64,000 nucleotides of DNA, from contig OZ251530.1 of the NCBI GenBank assembly GCA_965243095.1, forward strand, positions 3,224,001 through 3,288,000, in the 5' to 3' direction. The stretch's first letter is position 1, and each line of letters opens with the position of its first letter. Position numbers and translations under genes: made by a program. Shown one piece after another: positions 35,901 to 45,817 of this stretch. The stretch comes from VXYL01 sp965243095. Lineage in GTDB: Bacteria > Pseudomonadota > Gammaproteobacteria > Pseudomonadales > Azotimanducaceae. Under the pieces are notes generated by a model. The model was given only the letters and a program-made list of their open reading frames with translations, made no database searches and was not told the DNA's origin.

Positions 35901-36475
35901 GCGCCGATGCCGCGCAAGCCGTGGAACGCCAGCGCCATGAAGCCCACCGTGACCAGCGCCAGCGGAGCGCCGCGGAAAGCCGCCGGCACCGCGGCGTCCT
36001 CAATGCGCGTCCGCAACGCCGCGAAGGCGATGATGGCGACGCCGAAGCCGGCGCCGGCGCCAATGGCGAGCACCAGCGTATGCGCCAGCGACAATCCCTC
36101 GTCCACGGCGATCAACACGACGCCCAGCACGGCGCAATTCGTCGTGATGAGCGGCAGGTATATCCCCAGCATGGCGTGCAGCAGCGGGCTGGCGGCGCGC
36201 ACGAACAGCTCGGTGAATTGCACGCTGCCGGCGATCAACACGATGAAGACGATGGTGCGCAGGTACTCCAAACCGAAAGGCACCAGCAGATAGCTGTGTG
36301 CGACGTGGGTGGCCGCGCCAGCCACCGCCAATACAAACATCGTGGCCAGCGACATCGGCAGCGCGGTCTCGAAGCGGGACGAGCTGCCGACAAAAGGGCA
36401 CAGGCCCAGAAACTGCACCAGCACGAAGTTGTTGACCAGCGCCGCCGACAGCAGGATGAGCAGCAGGTCGGCCAT
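35897..36475 (-). CDS. rnfA: Rnf complex membrane subunit RnfA (RsxA)
   Basis: The 192-residue polytopic protein has NNFVLVQFLGLCPFVGSS and ITTNCAVLGVVLI, the conserved Cys-bearing segments of the RnfA/RnfE pair. It starts 3 bases after the metG stop, so metG and rnf are probably co-transcribed. This linkage also occurs in E. coli-like genomes only loosely; here it is tight. Confidence 0.96.
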   Translation of the reverse strand: MADLLLILLSAALVNNFVLVQFLGLCPFVGSSSRFETALPMSLATMFVLAVAGAATHVAHSYLLVPFGLEYLRTIVFIVLIAGSVQFTELFVRAASPLLHAMLGIYLPLITTNCAVLGVVLIAVDEGLSLAHTLVLAIGAGAGFGVAIIAFAALRTRIEDAAVPAAFRGAPLALVTVGFMALAFHGLRGIGA

Positions 36476-36478
36476 GTG

Positions 36479-38503
36479 CTACGTCACCCGCATACCCGGC
36501 TTCGCGCCGCTGTCGGCACCGAGCAGGAAAACACCGCTGTCGTCCTCGCCCGAGGCGGCAAGCACCATGCCTTCGGAGACCCCGAAGCGCATCTTGCGCG
36601 GCGCGAGGTTGGCGATCAAAACCACTAGTCGCCCGACCAGATCCTCCGGCGCGTAGGCGTTGCGGATGCCGGAGAACACGCGTCGTTGACTTCCACCCAC
36701 ATCCAACGTCAGTTCGAGCAGTTTGTCCGCGCCCGCCACGACTTCCGCGGCAACCACTTTCGCCACGCGCAGATCCAGTTTGGCGAAGTCGTCAATGCCG
36801 ACAATGGGCGCGTCCGCGCCCTTGTTGATCTTCGCGCTTTCGGCTGAATCGGGCTCGGGCGCCGCCTCGGCGCGGGTGGCTTCCACAACCCGATCCAGCG
36901 CTTTGCGATCCAGCCGCGTCACCAGCGGTTCGTAGGGCTTTATGCGGTGGTACCTCAAAACCTTGACAGCGTCTTCCCACAGCAACGAGGACACTTGCAG
37001 GAACGCCTCCGCCTTCTCCGCCATCGCCGGCAAAATCGGTTTCAGGTAGATCACCAAAGCGCGAAAGATGTTGACGCCGAGGGAGCAAACCCCATGCACT
37101 TCCGCCTTGCGCGCCGGATCGTTCACATGCTTCCACGGCTCGTGTTCGGCGATGTAGCGGTTGGCGCGATCGGCGAGCGCGGTGATCTCGCGCACGGCGC
37201 GGCCGACATCGCCCCGCTCGTACAGCTCCGCCAGTTCCACATGCGCCCCGGCCACCACGTTCCACAGGCGTCCGTCGTGTACTTCCCCCGCCAACATGCC
37301 GTCGAAGTGCTTAGTGATGAAGTTCGCCGAACGCGCCGCGATGTTCACCACCTTGCCCACCAGATCGGCGTTCACGCGCTGCACGAAATCCGCCAAATTG
37401 ATGTCCATGTCGTCCACTCGCGCCGAGATTTTGGTGGCGAAGTAGTAGCGCAGGTATTCCGGATCCAAGTGTTCCAAGTAGGTGGCGGCGTTGATGAACG
37501 TGCCGCGCGTTTTGGACATCTTCTTGCCATCCACCGTGATGTGGCCGTGCGTATGAATGCGCGTGGGGGTGCGAAACCCGCTGTGCGCGAGCACCGCCGG
37601 CCAGAACAGGCAATGGAAGTTCACGATGTCCTTGCCGATGAAGTGATGCACTTCCGCTTCGCTTTCGGGACACCAGTAGTCCTCGAACTCAGGCCATTCC
37701 CGGCGCTCGCACAGATGCCGAAAGCTCGCCATGTAGCCGATGGGCGCGTCCATCCAAACGTAGAAGAACTTGCCCGGCGCGTCGGGAATGGGGAAGCCGA
37801 AATACGGCGCGTCGCGGCTGATGTCCCAAGGCTTGAGGCCGCCTTCCAACCACTCGGCGACTTTGTTGGCCACTTCCGGCTGCACCGGCCCGCTGGCCGT
37901 CCAATCTTTGAGGAAGTCGGCGAAGCGCGGCAAGTCCACGAAGTAGTGCTCGGAGGTTCGCACCTCCGGCGTCGCATCCGACAGCACCGAGCGCGGGTCG
38001 ATTAGTTCCACCGCATCGTAGGTGGCGCCACATTCGTCGCAGTTGTCGCCCGGCTGATCTTCCGCGCCGCAGCGCGGACATTTGCCGCGCACTTGGCGAT
38101 CGGCAAGAAAGAGACCGCGGCTCGGATCGTAGAGCTGCTCCACATTCGCGGTGAACGTGTAGCCGCCTTCCTGCAGCCGGCGGTAGATGAGACAGGAATA
38201 GTGCTCGTTCTCCGGCGAGTGCGTGGAGTGGTAGTTGTCGTGGCTGATGTGGAAGCGGGCGAAGTCGGCCGCGTGTTCGCGCCGCAGTCTGTCGATCAGG
38301 ACATCTGGCGCGACGCCTTCGCGCTCGGCAAGCAGCATCGTCGCCGTGCCGTGCGCGTCGTCGGCGCAAACGTAGAAGCACCGATTGCCCGCCATGCGTT
38401 GAAAGCGCACGAAAATGTCCGTTTGGATGTGCTCGAACAAATGCCCGAGGTGGATGGCCCCGTTGGCATACGGCAACGCGCTGGTGACGAGGATGTCGCG
38501 CAT
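36479..38503 (-). CDS. metG: Methionyl-tRNA synthetase
   Basis: The 674-residue class I synthetase matches E. coli MetG (677). Seen: the HIGH-like HLGH in PYANGAIHLGHLFEHIQ, the KMSKT loop (DGKKMSKTRGT), the zinc site (CPRCGAEDQPGDNCDECG), WMDAPIGYMASF, and the C-terminal tRNA-binding (EMAP/OB) domain beginning IDDFAKLDLRVAKV. ATG at 38503 aligns with the family; the open frame extends upstream without support. Confidence 0.97.
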   Translation of the reverse strand: MRDILVTSALPYANGAIHLGHLFEHIQTDIFVRFQRMAGNRCFYVCADDAHGTATMLLAEREGVAPDVLIDRLRREHAADFARFHISHDNYHSTHSPENEHYSCLIYRRLQEGGYTFTANVEQLYDPSRGLFLADRQVRGKCPRCGAEDQPGDNCDECGATYDAVELIDPRSVLSDATPEVRTSEHYFVDLPRFADFLKDWTASGPVQPEVANKVAEWLEGGLKPWDISRDAPYFGFPIPDAPGKFFYVWMDAPIGYMASFRHLCERREWPEFEDYWCPESEAEVHHFIGKDIVNFHCLFWPAVLAHSGFRTPTRIHTHGHITVDGKKMSKTRGTFINAATYLEHLDPEYLRYYFATKISARVDDMDINLADFVQRVNADLVGKVVNIAARSANFITKHFDGMLAGEVHDGRLWNVVAGAHVELAELYERGDVGRAVREITALADRANRYIAEHEPWKHVNDPARKAEVHGVCSLGVNIFRALVIYLKPILPAMAEKAEAFLQVSSLLWEDAVKVLRYHRIKPYEPLVTRLDRKALDRVVEATRAEAAPEPDSAESAKINKGADAPIVGIDDFAKLDLRVAKVVAAEVVAGADKLLELTLDVGGSQRRVFSGIRNAYAPEDLVGRLVVLIANLAPRKMRFGVSEGMVLAASGEDDSGVFLLGADSGAKPGMRVT

Positions 38504-38713
38504 GATCGAGGTGTCCGTGCGACGGCCGCAGGCGGGGCAAAGGGGCATTGTAGCACCGCATCCGAGTGAATCGCCCTGCTTTCCGATGCATCCCACAGCC
38601 GTTACAACGGCTGCACCACTACCAACAGCTCGCTGCTGCTGTCGTGCTACATTGGCCTCACATGCGGATGGTGTGCGATTGAACGGTGCCAAGATGCCCG
38701 CAGAGCGGGGCCC

Positions 38714-40179
38714 ATGCCTGTCCTAGAGAAAAAAGCCGGAGACGTGACGGAATGGCTGGATGCCCTGCGCGATTTCCATGCCGCGGGGGATCGGTCCCAT
38801 CCCTTCAAGTTCGTGGGGCGCGGCACGGAAATGGCCATTCTGCTGCGCCGTGCGCAACTCTTGCGTCCGGGCGCGTCGGGCCACGGGCCGCCCAAGGGGG
38901 CGTCGCCACGCTTCGCCGGGCCGCCCGGCATGGGCAAGACGGCGTTGGCCGAGGAGTTTGTGTACCAGCAGCAGCAAGCGGGGGCGAAGCCCGGCGCAAC
39001 CACCGCCACCGCCGTGCTGGCCACCTTGGATGTGCTGGACGGCCCACCCGCCCACGCCGCTTGCCGGCTAGCGTCCCGGGCCCCCTTGCCCCCGCCAAGC
39101 TGGAGCGGCTTCTGCCCGACGCGGATGCCCGCCTGCTGCGGAGTGCCGCCAAGGGGGGCGGTTTGGCGTCTTTCGCCGCCGCAGCGGCGCAGCTCATGCG
39201 CGGAGGCGACCCGGCGGCTGTCCTGATGCGGCAAATGGGGCTGTCCGAGCACTCCGACGCCATAACCTCCTTGTTGGCGCTGCACCCCACCTTTTGGCCG
39301 AACGGACTGGTCATCTGTGTGGACGAGGCGCAGAACCTGCAGCCGAATTCCGCGCCGGCGGCGTTTCTGGACGCCGTGCATCAGAACGTCCGGCAGGCCC
39401 CGGTGTGCTTCGCGGCCTTTGGCCTGCCCGGACTGAAAGAGGCGTTCGACGCCGCCGGCATTTCCCGCTTCACGCCCAACATGCCCCACGTCTTGGGCTT
39501 GCTGACCGAGGATGAGCCGTCGCAGCTCGTCACTTTCAACCTGGACGCGCTGGGGCTGGCGGCGCGGCCCGAGGACGGGGCGCCAATGGCGGTTCTGGCG
39601 CAGCGCAACGGCTTCCGCACCGAGCAATGGGCAGCATGGCGGGAGGAGGCGGTGCGGCGCATCCTCGCGGCGTCGGGCGGGTTCCCGCACCATCTTCGCA
39701 ACGGCGTGGCGGGCGTGGCCAAGCTGGTTGCGGATGCGGGTTTGGACTTTCACCCGCGCAAGGTCGGGCATGACGCGCTCGAGCGCGAGCACGAAGCCAC
39801 GAAGCAGGATTACTACGAGGCTAGGATGAGCGTCATCGAGCCCCACACGCTGGCTTTCGGAGCGGCATTTGCCGCCTGCGGGGCTGGATGCCCCAGTGGC
39901 GGCGACGTACTGCGGGCGGTGCAAACGAGCACGGACAGGGGTGTGCCCACGGATGGGCGGGCAGCGGAAGGCGTCCTCAACGTCGCCTTGGCCAAAGGCA
40001 TTTTGCAGACCGTGGACCGGGATGGAGATCTCATGGATGTGCCCATTCCCAGTTTCCGCGATCACCTTACGCAGCGGTTTCGAGCTGCCTTGGCCGCGGG
40101 CAGAGGCGCGGCGGCGCTGCTGGCCGACACTCTCGGCATGGACGCGGACGGCAATCCTCCGCCCAAGCCCGACCAATAG
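38714..40179 (+). pseudogene. AAA ATPase (ORC/AAA_16-like), apparently frameshifted
   Basis: Two plus-strand frames together encode one ~490-residue ATPase. The first (from ATG 38714: MPVLEKKAGDVTEWLDALRD) holds Walker A (FAGPPGMGKTALAEEF). The second, from about 39070, holds Walker B (GLVICVDEAQNLQ), SAPAAFLDAVHQ, GGFPHHLRNGVAGVAKL and a C-terminal winged-helix-like part. The switch falls near 39055-39090 in a C/G-rich run (ccgggcccccttgcccccg), consistent with a one-base indel that is either a real mutation or a sequencing error. A more decayed paralogue lies at 11243-12045. Cellular role unknown; neighbours give no clue. Confidence 0.7.
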
Positions 40180-40192
40180 CAGCAACGCGCCC

Positions 40193-42913
40193 TCAGTCGA
40201 ACCGCGCGCCCACCTGCAGGTAGTACAGCGCGCCTTGCCACGGCACGATGGAGTCGCGGCGATAGACCATGCCGCAGCAGGTTTCATACGCCGCCGGGTC
40301 CGGATAGTTGTCGAAGGCGTTCTCCACGCCCAGCTTCATGCGGTAGCGGACGCCCAGCGGCCAGGCCGCCTCCACGTCCACCAGCGCTTCCGGGCCGAAC
40401 TCCTGAATGTCCTCCAACAGCGCGGTTTTGGCGTTGCGGTATGCGCCGAACCAGCGCAGCCGCACCATCAAGTCGAAGCGGTCCCACACATGCCGCGCCG
40501 TGACCACGCCGCGCGCCGCCGGCAAGCCGTTCTCGATGTCGTGCTTGGACTCGGCGAAGAGGAACCGCCCCTGGTCGCGCATCTCCGTGCGATTGAAGTT
40601 CACCGCCGCGGCCAAGGTCGCGCGCCGCCACGCGCCGCGAAAGCGCCAATTGGCCACCACGTCCACGCCTTGGGTGCGCGTGCGCACGTCGTTGACGAAG
40701 AAGCGTACGCGGGCGATGTCGCTGGCGCCGGGCAGGCCCAAGGCCAAGAGGTTCGCCCGCTCCGCCGCGCCCACCAGGAACGGCGACGACAACGTGATGC
40801 GGTCGTCCAAGTCGATGCAGTAGTGGTCCACCGTCAGCGCGAGGCGATCCCACTGCGCGGCGACGCCGATGGAGAACGAACGCGAAGTCTCCGCGTCCAA
40901 CGGCTGGGCGCCGAACAGCGCGGACGCCGGATGGGTGGCCGGAAACAAGCCTTCGGCCAATGGTGCGCCGTCCGCTCCGATGCGTGTAGACACGTTGGTG
41001 GTGGAGATCTGGCCCGGCGTAGGCGCGCGGAAGCCGGTGCCGAAGGCGCCGCGCAGATTCACGGTGTCCGTTAGGCGGAAGCGCGAGGCCAGCTTGCCGA
41101 TCAGCACCCGCCCGAAGTCCTCGAACCGCTCGTAGCGCAAGGCGAAGTTGGCGAGCCATCTGGCCGACGCCTCCAGTTCCAAGTCCACATACGCCGCGTG
41201 GCTGCGCCGATTGACGTCCGAAGCAAACGCCGGCGGGTAGCCCGGAAAGCCGTTGGAACCGATCGGCACCACGTTGTTGATCGGGTCTCCTTCTGGACAC
41301 AACGCCCCCAACGCCTCGAACCCCGGCACGCGACATTCCAGCATCGTCAAGTCGTCGGCCGGATCGGCATCCACTTCCGCCTGCGTTGTTTCCAAGTCGA
41401 ACGGATCCGGCCGGGCGAACGGCCCGATGGCGTAGGACGAGGGCTCGCCCTCCACCACACGGTACCCCTCGTCGCGGTATTCCAAACCGAACGCGAGATG
41501 CCCCTGCCGCTGCCCCGGCGCAAGGCCCGGCCAAGCGAAGTCGGCGTTCAGGGCGAACTCGTCGTTGGCCAAGTCGCCCGGCCGAAAACTGGTGGGCGTA
41601 TCCGGCCCCAGCGACGGGTTCAGCGTGTTCTCGATGCGGTAGCGGATGGTGCTTTCGCCGTAGGTGGCGGAAACATCGTAGGCGAGGCCGGCAGCCACTT
41701 CGCCGCGCACCCCACCATGCACCGCGTAGTCGCGCACCGCGCCGTGGAACTGCGGCGTGAAGCCGGAGGGAAACAGCCGCTCGCGCGGGTCGTAGATGCC
41801 GCCGTCGGCCAAGCGCAGCGGCAGCAGTTGCCGAACGCCGGCCCGCCGGTAGAAGAAGCCGCTGCTTTGATCCCTCGCCGCGAAGGTGGCGAAGCCGTAG
41901 AGCGTGGCCCGCGCCAGCGGCAGCGCCGCGTTCGCCACCAGCAGCGCTTGCTCGCGCGCCGGCGCGCCCCAGATCTGCGCCGGGCCGGCGAACGGACGAT
42001 CGCCGCCGATGCGGTGGTAGTTGTCGGCGTAGCGAGTGTCGCGGTCGTCCGGCACGCCGTCGCTACCCGGAAGCACTTGCAAAACGCTGCCGTCGGGCGC
42101 GTAGGTGTAGGTGAAGGCGTCCGGCCCGTAGTAGGCAACGCCATCGATCTCGCGCCGATTGCGCGTCGCTTCCAGCGGCGTTTGGCCGGAACCAGCGACG
42201 GGCAGATCGTAGGGTTCGGAGCGGCTGGTGGCGGCGGCGTCCGAAATCTGCGCGCTGAGGTTCAGGAAGCCGCCGTTGCCAAGCGCGAATCCGGCGTTCG
42301 CCTCCACCGTGGCCTCCTCACCATCGCCTTGGCCGTAGCCGCCAAGACGCACCCGCACCTGCACACCGTCGCTCGCCGACCGCAGACGGAAGTTCATCAC
42401 GCCGGCGATGGCGTCGGAGCCGTATTGCGCCGCCGCGCCGTCGCGCAACACCTCCACCGACTCGATGGCGATGGCCGGCAGGCCGCCGATGTCCACGCCG
42501 TGCGGGCCGAAGGAGCCGAGCCGCAACACCGCGCCGCGGTGGCGGCGTTTGCCGTCCACCAACACCAGCGCGTGGTGGGAATCCAGCCCGCGCAGTTTCG
42601 TGGGGCGGATGAAGGACGCGCCATCCGCCGCCGGCGCCCGGTCCACGTAGAAGGACGGGACGATGGTTTTCACCACCTCCAGCAGATCCGAGGAGTTGAC
42701 GCTGGCGATGTCCTCGGCGTCGAACACGTCCACCGGCACCGCCGATTCGACCGCCGTGCGCGGCGCGGCGCGGGTGCCGACGACCACCACTTCCTCCACG
42801 CGCGGTTCGCCGCCGCCATCCGCTGGGCTCTCCGCATGCGCCGCAAGCACTGCCAGCGCAGCCAGCGCTCCAGCGGCCAAGCGGCGCTGATCTGCTTCGG
42901 GGGCTCCGGCCAA
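40193..42913 (-). CDS. TonB-dependent outer-membrane receptor
   Basis: About 906 residues with a plug domain (VEEVVVVGTRAAPRTAVESAVPVDVF…TKLRGLDSHHALVLVDGKRRHRGAVL…VEVLRDGAAAQYGSDAIAGVMNF) and a large barrel ending YYLQVGARFD. The RTAVESAVPVD…SHHALVLVDGKRRH pattern is common in receptors for vitamins, small metabolites or siderophores; the ligand is unknown. No ATG fits: TTG at 42913 follows the SDR stop by two bases, and TTG at 42880 would give a compact signal peptide (LAAGALAALAVLAAHA). Probably translated with the upstream SDR gene. Confidence 0.87.
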   Translation of the reverse strand: MAGAPEADQRRLAAGALAALAVLAAHAESPADGGGEPRVEEVVVVGTRAAPRTAVESAVPVDVFDAEDIASVNSSDLLEVVKTIVPSFYVDRAPAADGASFIRPTKLRGLDSHHALVLVDGKRRHRGAVLRLGSFGPHGVDIGGLPAIAIESVEVLRDGAAAQYGSDAIAGVMNFRLRSASDGVQVRVRLGGYGQGDGEEATVEANAGFALGNGGFLNLSAQISDAAATSRSEPYDLPVAGSGQTPLEATRNRREIDGVAYYGPDAFTYTYAPDGSVLQVLPGSDGVPDDRDTRYADNYHRIGGDRPFAGPAQIWGAPAREQALLVANAALPLARATLYGFATFAARDQSSGFFYRRAGVRQLLPLRLADGGIYDPRERLFPSGFTPQFHGAVRDYAVHGGVRGEVAAGLAYDVSATYGESTIRYRIENTLNPSLGPDTPTSFRPGDLANDEFALNADFAWPGLAPGQRQGHLAFGLEYRDEGYRVVEGEPSSYAIGPFARPDPFDLETTQAEVDADPADDLTMLECRVPGFEALGALCPEGDPINNVVPIGSNGFPGYPPAFASDVNRRSHAAYVDLELEASARWLANFALRYERFEDFGRVLIGKLASRFRLTDTVNLRGAFGTGFRAPTPGQISTTNVSTRIGADGAPLAEGLFPATHPASALFGAQPLDAETSRSFSIGVAAQWDRLALTVDHYCIDLDDRITLSSPFLVGAAERANLLALGLPGASDIARVRFFVNDVRTRTQGVDVVANWRFRGAWRRATLAAAVNFNRTEMRDQGRFLFAESKHDIENGLPAARGVVTARHVWDRFDLMVRLRWFGAYRNAKTALLEDIQEFGPEALVDVEAAWPLGVRYRMKLGVENAFDNYPDPAAYETCCGMVYRRDSIVPWQGALYYLQVGARFD

Positions 42914-42915
42914 CG

Positions 42916-43986
42916 CTACGGCAACAGCCCCAGCGCGTAGTACGAGTCCACGGTGGCACGCAGGGTCTCGTCGATGGGATAGGTTTCGAGCCCCAGTTCC
43001 TGCTTGGCGAGCAGGCAGTAGGAGCGCGGCGAATCGTAGGTGTGCTGCGCCGGCGCATCGCCTTCCATCTCCTCGCCGCCGATGTGCGCCACCGCCGGAT
43101 ACAACGCCTTGAGCCTCTCCTGCAGTTGCCAAGTGAACAGCTCGCCGCTGCGGTCGGCGGCGGAGAGGATGTAGCGCGAGCCGTTCTTGGCCACCGCGCT
43201 TTCGGCGCAAAGCCGATGCGCCCGCGCCACGTCGCGCACGTCCACGTTGTTCCACAGCATGCGGCCGCCGCGGGACTTCTTGTAGTCCTTGCCGGCCACC
43301 ATGTAGCGGATGCAGTTCTGCCAACTCCAGCCTTGATCGTGGTTGGTACACATGAGCGGGCCAATCACATGCAACGGCAAGATGGACATGGCGTCGAACT
43401 CGCCGTCGTCGGCCGCCTCCTTGTAGAGCATCCGCTCGGCTTCCGCCTTCGCCATCGCGTAGGCGAGGTCGCGGTTTTCCGGGATGCGCTCGCGCGTCCA
43501 GCGGCCGCGGTACGCCTCCACGTTGTCGCCGCACCAATCCTTCTCCGTGAAGACGTAGCCCTCCGGCCGCGGATGCCCCACCGCGGCGAAGGAGCTGGTG
43601 AACACGAACCGCCGCACGCCCGCCTTCACCGCCGAGTCCAGCACATGGCGCACCTCGGTGAAGCAGCCGTCGTACACCTGCTGCGGCGTCTCGCGGTTGT
43701 AGCCCACCGCCGCGCCGGCGTGCAGCACCGCGCTGCAGCCGGAAAAGGCGTCGTCGTAGCTGCCGGGTTCGAAGAGGTCGCCCTCCGCCAACGTCACGCT
43801 GCCGCGCAAGCCGGCGTCGTTCAACGCCCGCAAGTGATCGGTTTTCGCGGCCACGCTCGCATCGCGCACACAGGCGCGCACCTCGTAGCCCTGCTCCGCG
43901 CAATCGCGCACGATCCACGAACCGATGTAGCCACTCGCGCCGGTAACGGCGATGGGCCCATCGGCCGGCGATACGGGTTTCGCCAC
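42916..43986 (-). CDS. NAD(P)-dependent epimerase/dihydroflavonol-reductase-like extended SDR
   Basis: The 356-residue protein has the Rossmann motif VTGASGYIGSWIV and the catalytic YxxxK (YAMAKAE), with the DFR-like context SAVKAGVRRFVFTSSFAAVGHP. Such enzymes reduce or epimerise carbonyls on small molecules; the substrate is unknown. GTG at 43986 has AAAGGAG seven bases upstream; an ATG at 44034 would add 16 residues of poor quality. It sits directly upstream of the TonB receptor, possibly one operon. Confidence 0.85.
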   Translation of the reverse strand: MAKPVSPADGPIAVTGASGYIGSWIVRDCAEQGYEVRACVRDASVAAKTDHLRALNDAGLRGSVTLAEGDLFEPGSYDDAFSGCSAVLHAGAAVGYNRETPQQVYDGCFTEVRHVLDSAVKAGVRRFVFTSSFAAVGHPRPEGYVFTEKDWCGDNVEAYRGRWTRERIPENRDLAYAMAKAEAERMLYKEAADDGEFDAMSILPLHVIGPLMCTNHDQGWSWQNCIRYMVAGKDYKKSRGGRMLWNNVDVRDVARAHRLCAESAVAKNGSRYILSAADRSGELFTWQLQERLKALYPAVAHIGGEEMEGDAPAQHTYDSPRSYCLLAKQELGLETYPIDETLRATVDSYYALGLLP

Positions 43987-44056
43987 CTTCAATCTCCTTT
44001 GTTGCTGACTTGCGTTGCTGATTTGCGCCGCCACAGCTTCGCGTAGCTGTCGAGGC

Positions 44057-44133
44057 TGGTAGGCGCGATTGGATTCGAACCAACGACCCCCACCATGTCA
44101 AGGTGGTGCTCTAACCAACTGAGCTACGCGCCT
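44057..44133 (-). tRNA. tRNA-Val (anticodon GAC)
   Basis: The 77-nt gene folds into a standard cloverleaf: acceptor AGGCGCG/CGCGCCT, D arm GCTC…GAGC, anticodon stem CCACC/GGTGG with loop TTGACAT (anticodon GAC), variable GGGTC, T arm GTTGG-TTCGAAT-CCAAT, and an encoded CCA end. The core closely resembles gammaproteobacterial tRNA-Val(GAC). No other tRNA was found in the window. Confidence 0.97.
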
Positions 44134-44185
44134 AGCGCCACGCGACCGCGGCAAGACTGTAGCACAGGATGCCGAAGGCTCTTGT

Positions 44186-45817
44186 TCAAGGCGCGGCGGC
44201 CGGCTCCGCCTGCTTGCATACGAGCAGCATCTCCCACCGCTCGCAGTCGAGTTCCACCGGCACCGGCGGCAGCCGTGTAGGCAAATGGCCATCGGCAGGG
44301 GCCGGGGCCACATAGCGCACGCCGGGCGCTGGAACGCGGCGTAGATTGTGCTCGCGGGCCGCGTGGTCGGCGCGGGGCGGGCGCGCGAACGGGCCGCCGT
44401 CCACCGGAGCGCCCGTTTCCAGCGCTAGATGCAAGGCGTAGCGCCAATGGGTGCGCCACATGCGCTCGCCATCGACGTCCGCGACAGCGAGCAACCGCGT
44501 GGCGCCGGCGGCGATAGGCGGCAGCGGCGCCGGGCGTTGATAGGGGAGCCGCGCTTCTTCGGCTTCCGCCAGCCAGTAGGGGTAGGCGGCGAACGTTTGC
44601 AGGGGCAGCGCCAAACCAATCACCAGAGCGGCGCGGCGGCGCGGCCAGGTGCGCCAGATGTGCGCCAGGGGCAGCAGGGTCAGGCAGATCACCAGCGGCC
44701 ACGCCAAGCGCACTGTGGCGCGATGCACCGCGTAGAGGTCCAACACGAAGTGCGGTAGCAGCCAGGAAAAGTCGGCGTAGCGCAACCCGTGGCGCCACCA
44801 CGGCGACACGGCCACCAGCGCCAACACCAACACCACCCACGCGAGCGCCGTGTCGGGAACGCGGGGCCGGGGGCGGAACAACAGCGCGGCGAAGAGCAGC
44901 AGCACGCAGCCCCAGCCAAGCCACGCATCCTGCTCCACGCCTTGCGAGCGGTACATCTCGCGCACATAGTCCGGTTCGCCGAAGATCATCGCCCAAGGCG
45001 AGAAGCCGAACGCGCCCAGCGCCACATGGTTGCCGAAACTCTCCACCTCGAAGAGCCCGAGCCATGCACAAACACCAGCGAACAAGGCACACAGCAGCGC
45101 CCCGGCGCCAACCCGCGAGGGCCAAGCGCCGCGCGCCAGCCACAACGCCGTCAACGCGAACAGCAACACCTGCAAGCCGAGCAATGGATGTACCGCCACC
45201 GCGCCGAGCGCCAGCGGCGCGCCGGCCAGGAACGCCCGCCGCAGCGCCACGGGCTGGCGCGTCGCCAACACGCACAACGCGATGACCAGCAGCAACAGCC
45301 ACTGCGTGCAAAGCGCCACATGCGACTGGTGCAGCCGGCCGACGAAGATGGGCATGGCCAGCGCGAAAACGGCAGCGCACAACCCGGCTGCCAAGCCACG
45401 CACCCCGGCGGCGCGCAGCAACACGACGCCGCCAACGCCTTGCAGCACCACCGCGAGCACCGTCCACCAGCCGAAATAGTGGAAGCCCTCCGGCAGCAAC
45501 CCCAACAGCGGACGGAACACGGTGGCCGCCAGCGGCAAACCGTCGAGCAAGGCGATGGATGCACCTTCCGGATGGTTGAACAGCGTGCTCTTTAGCGATG
45601 GCCAAGGTTCGCCGTAGTCCGCAAGCGCGCGCCACGCCATCCTGTACTCCACGGCGTCGTTGCTCGCCAGCGCGAGCGAGTGGAATCGCGCCGCATCGCC
45701 GCCGATGAACGCCGGCGGGTACACCAAAAGCGCCAAGCCAAGGCCGAGCAACGCCGCGAGCGAGCACGGCAGCGCCCTGCCTTGCCGCCACTGGCGGATC
45801 GCCAAGCGAGACGCCAC
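44186..45817 (-). CDS. Polytopic membrane protein, DUF6311-like (glycosyltransferase-C-like topology)
   Basis: A ~543-residue protein with about 10-12 TM helices. The first loop (YPPAFIGGDAARFHSLALASNDAVEYRMAW) sits where GT-C glycosyltransferases carry acidic residues, and GEPWPSLKSTLFNHPEGASI fits my memory of the DUF6311 family. The C terminus is soluble, with two Cys near the end (ELDCERWEMLLVCKQ). The start is uncertain: the frame is open to 46195 but the upstream part is not membrane-like; GTG at 45817 just precedes the first TM segment. It could transfer a lipid-linked sugar in envelope glycan synthesis; unproven. Confidence 0.65.
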   Translation of the reverse strand: MASRLAIRQWRQGRALPCSLAALLGLGLALLVYPPAFIGGDAARFHSLALASNDAVEYRMAWRALADYGEPWPSLKSTLFNHPEGASIALLDGLPLAATVFRPLLGLLPEGFHYFGWWTVLAVVLQGVGGVVLLRAAGVRGLAAGLCAAVFALAMPIFVGRLHQSHVALCTQWLLLLVIALCVLATRQPVALRRAFLAGAPLALGAVAVHPLLGLQVLLFALTALWLARGAWPSRVGAGALLCALFAGVCAWLGLFEVESFGNHVALGAFGFSPWAMIFGEPDYVREMYRSQGVEQDAWLGWGCVLLLFAALLFRPRPRVPDTALAWVVLVLALVAVSPWWRHGLRYADFSWLLPHFVLDLYAVHRATVRLAWPLVICLTLLPLAHIWRTWPRRRAALVIGLALPLQTFAAYPYWLAEAEEARLPYQRPAPLPPIAAGATRLLAVADVDGERMWRTHWRYALHLALETGAPVDGGPFARPPRADHAAREHNLRRVPAPGVRYVAPAPADGHLPTRLPPVPVELDCERWEMLLVCKQAEPAAAP

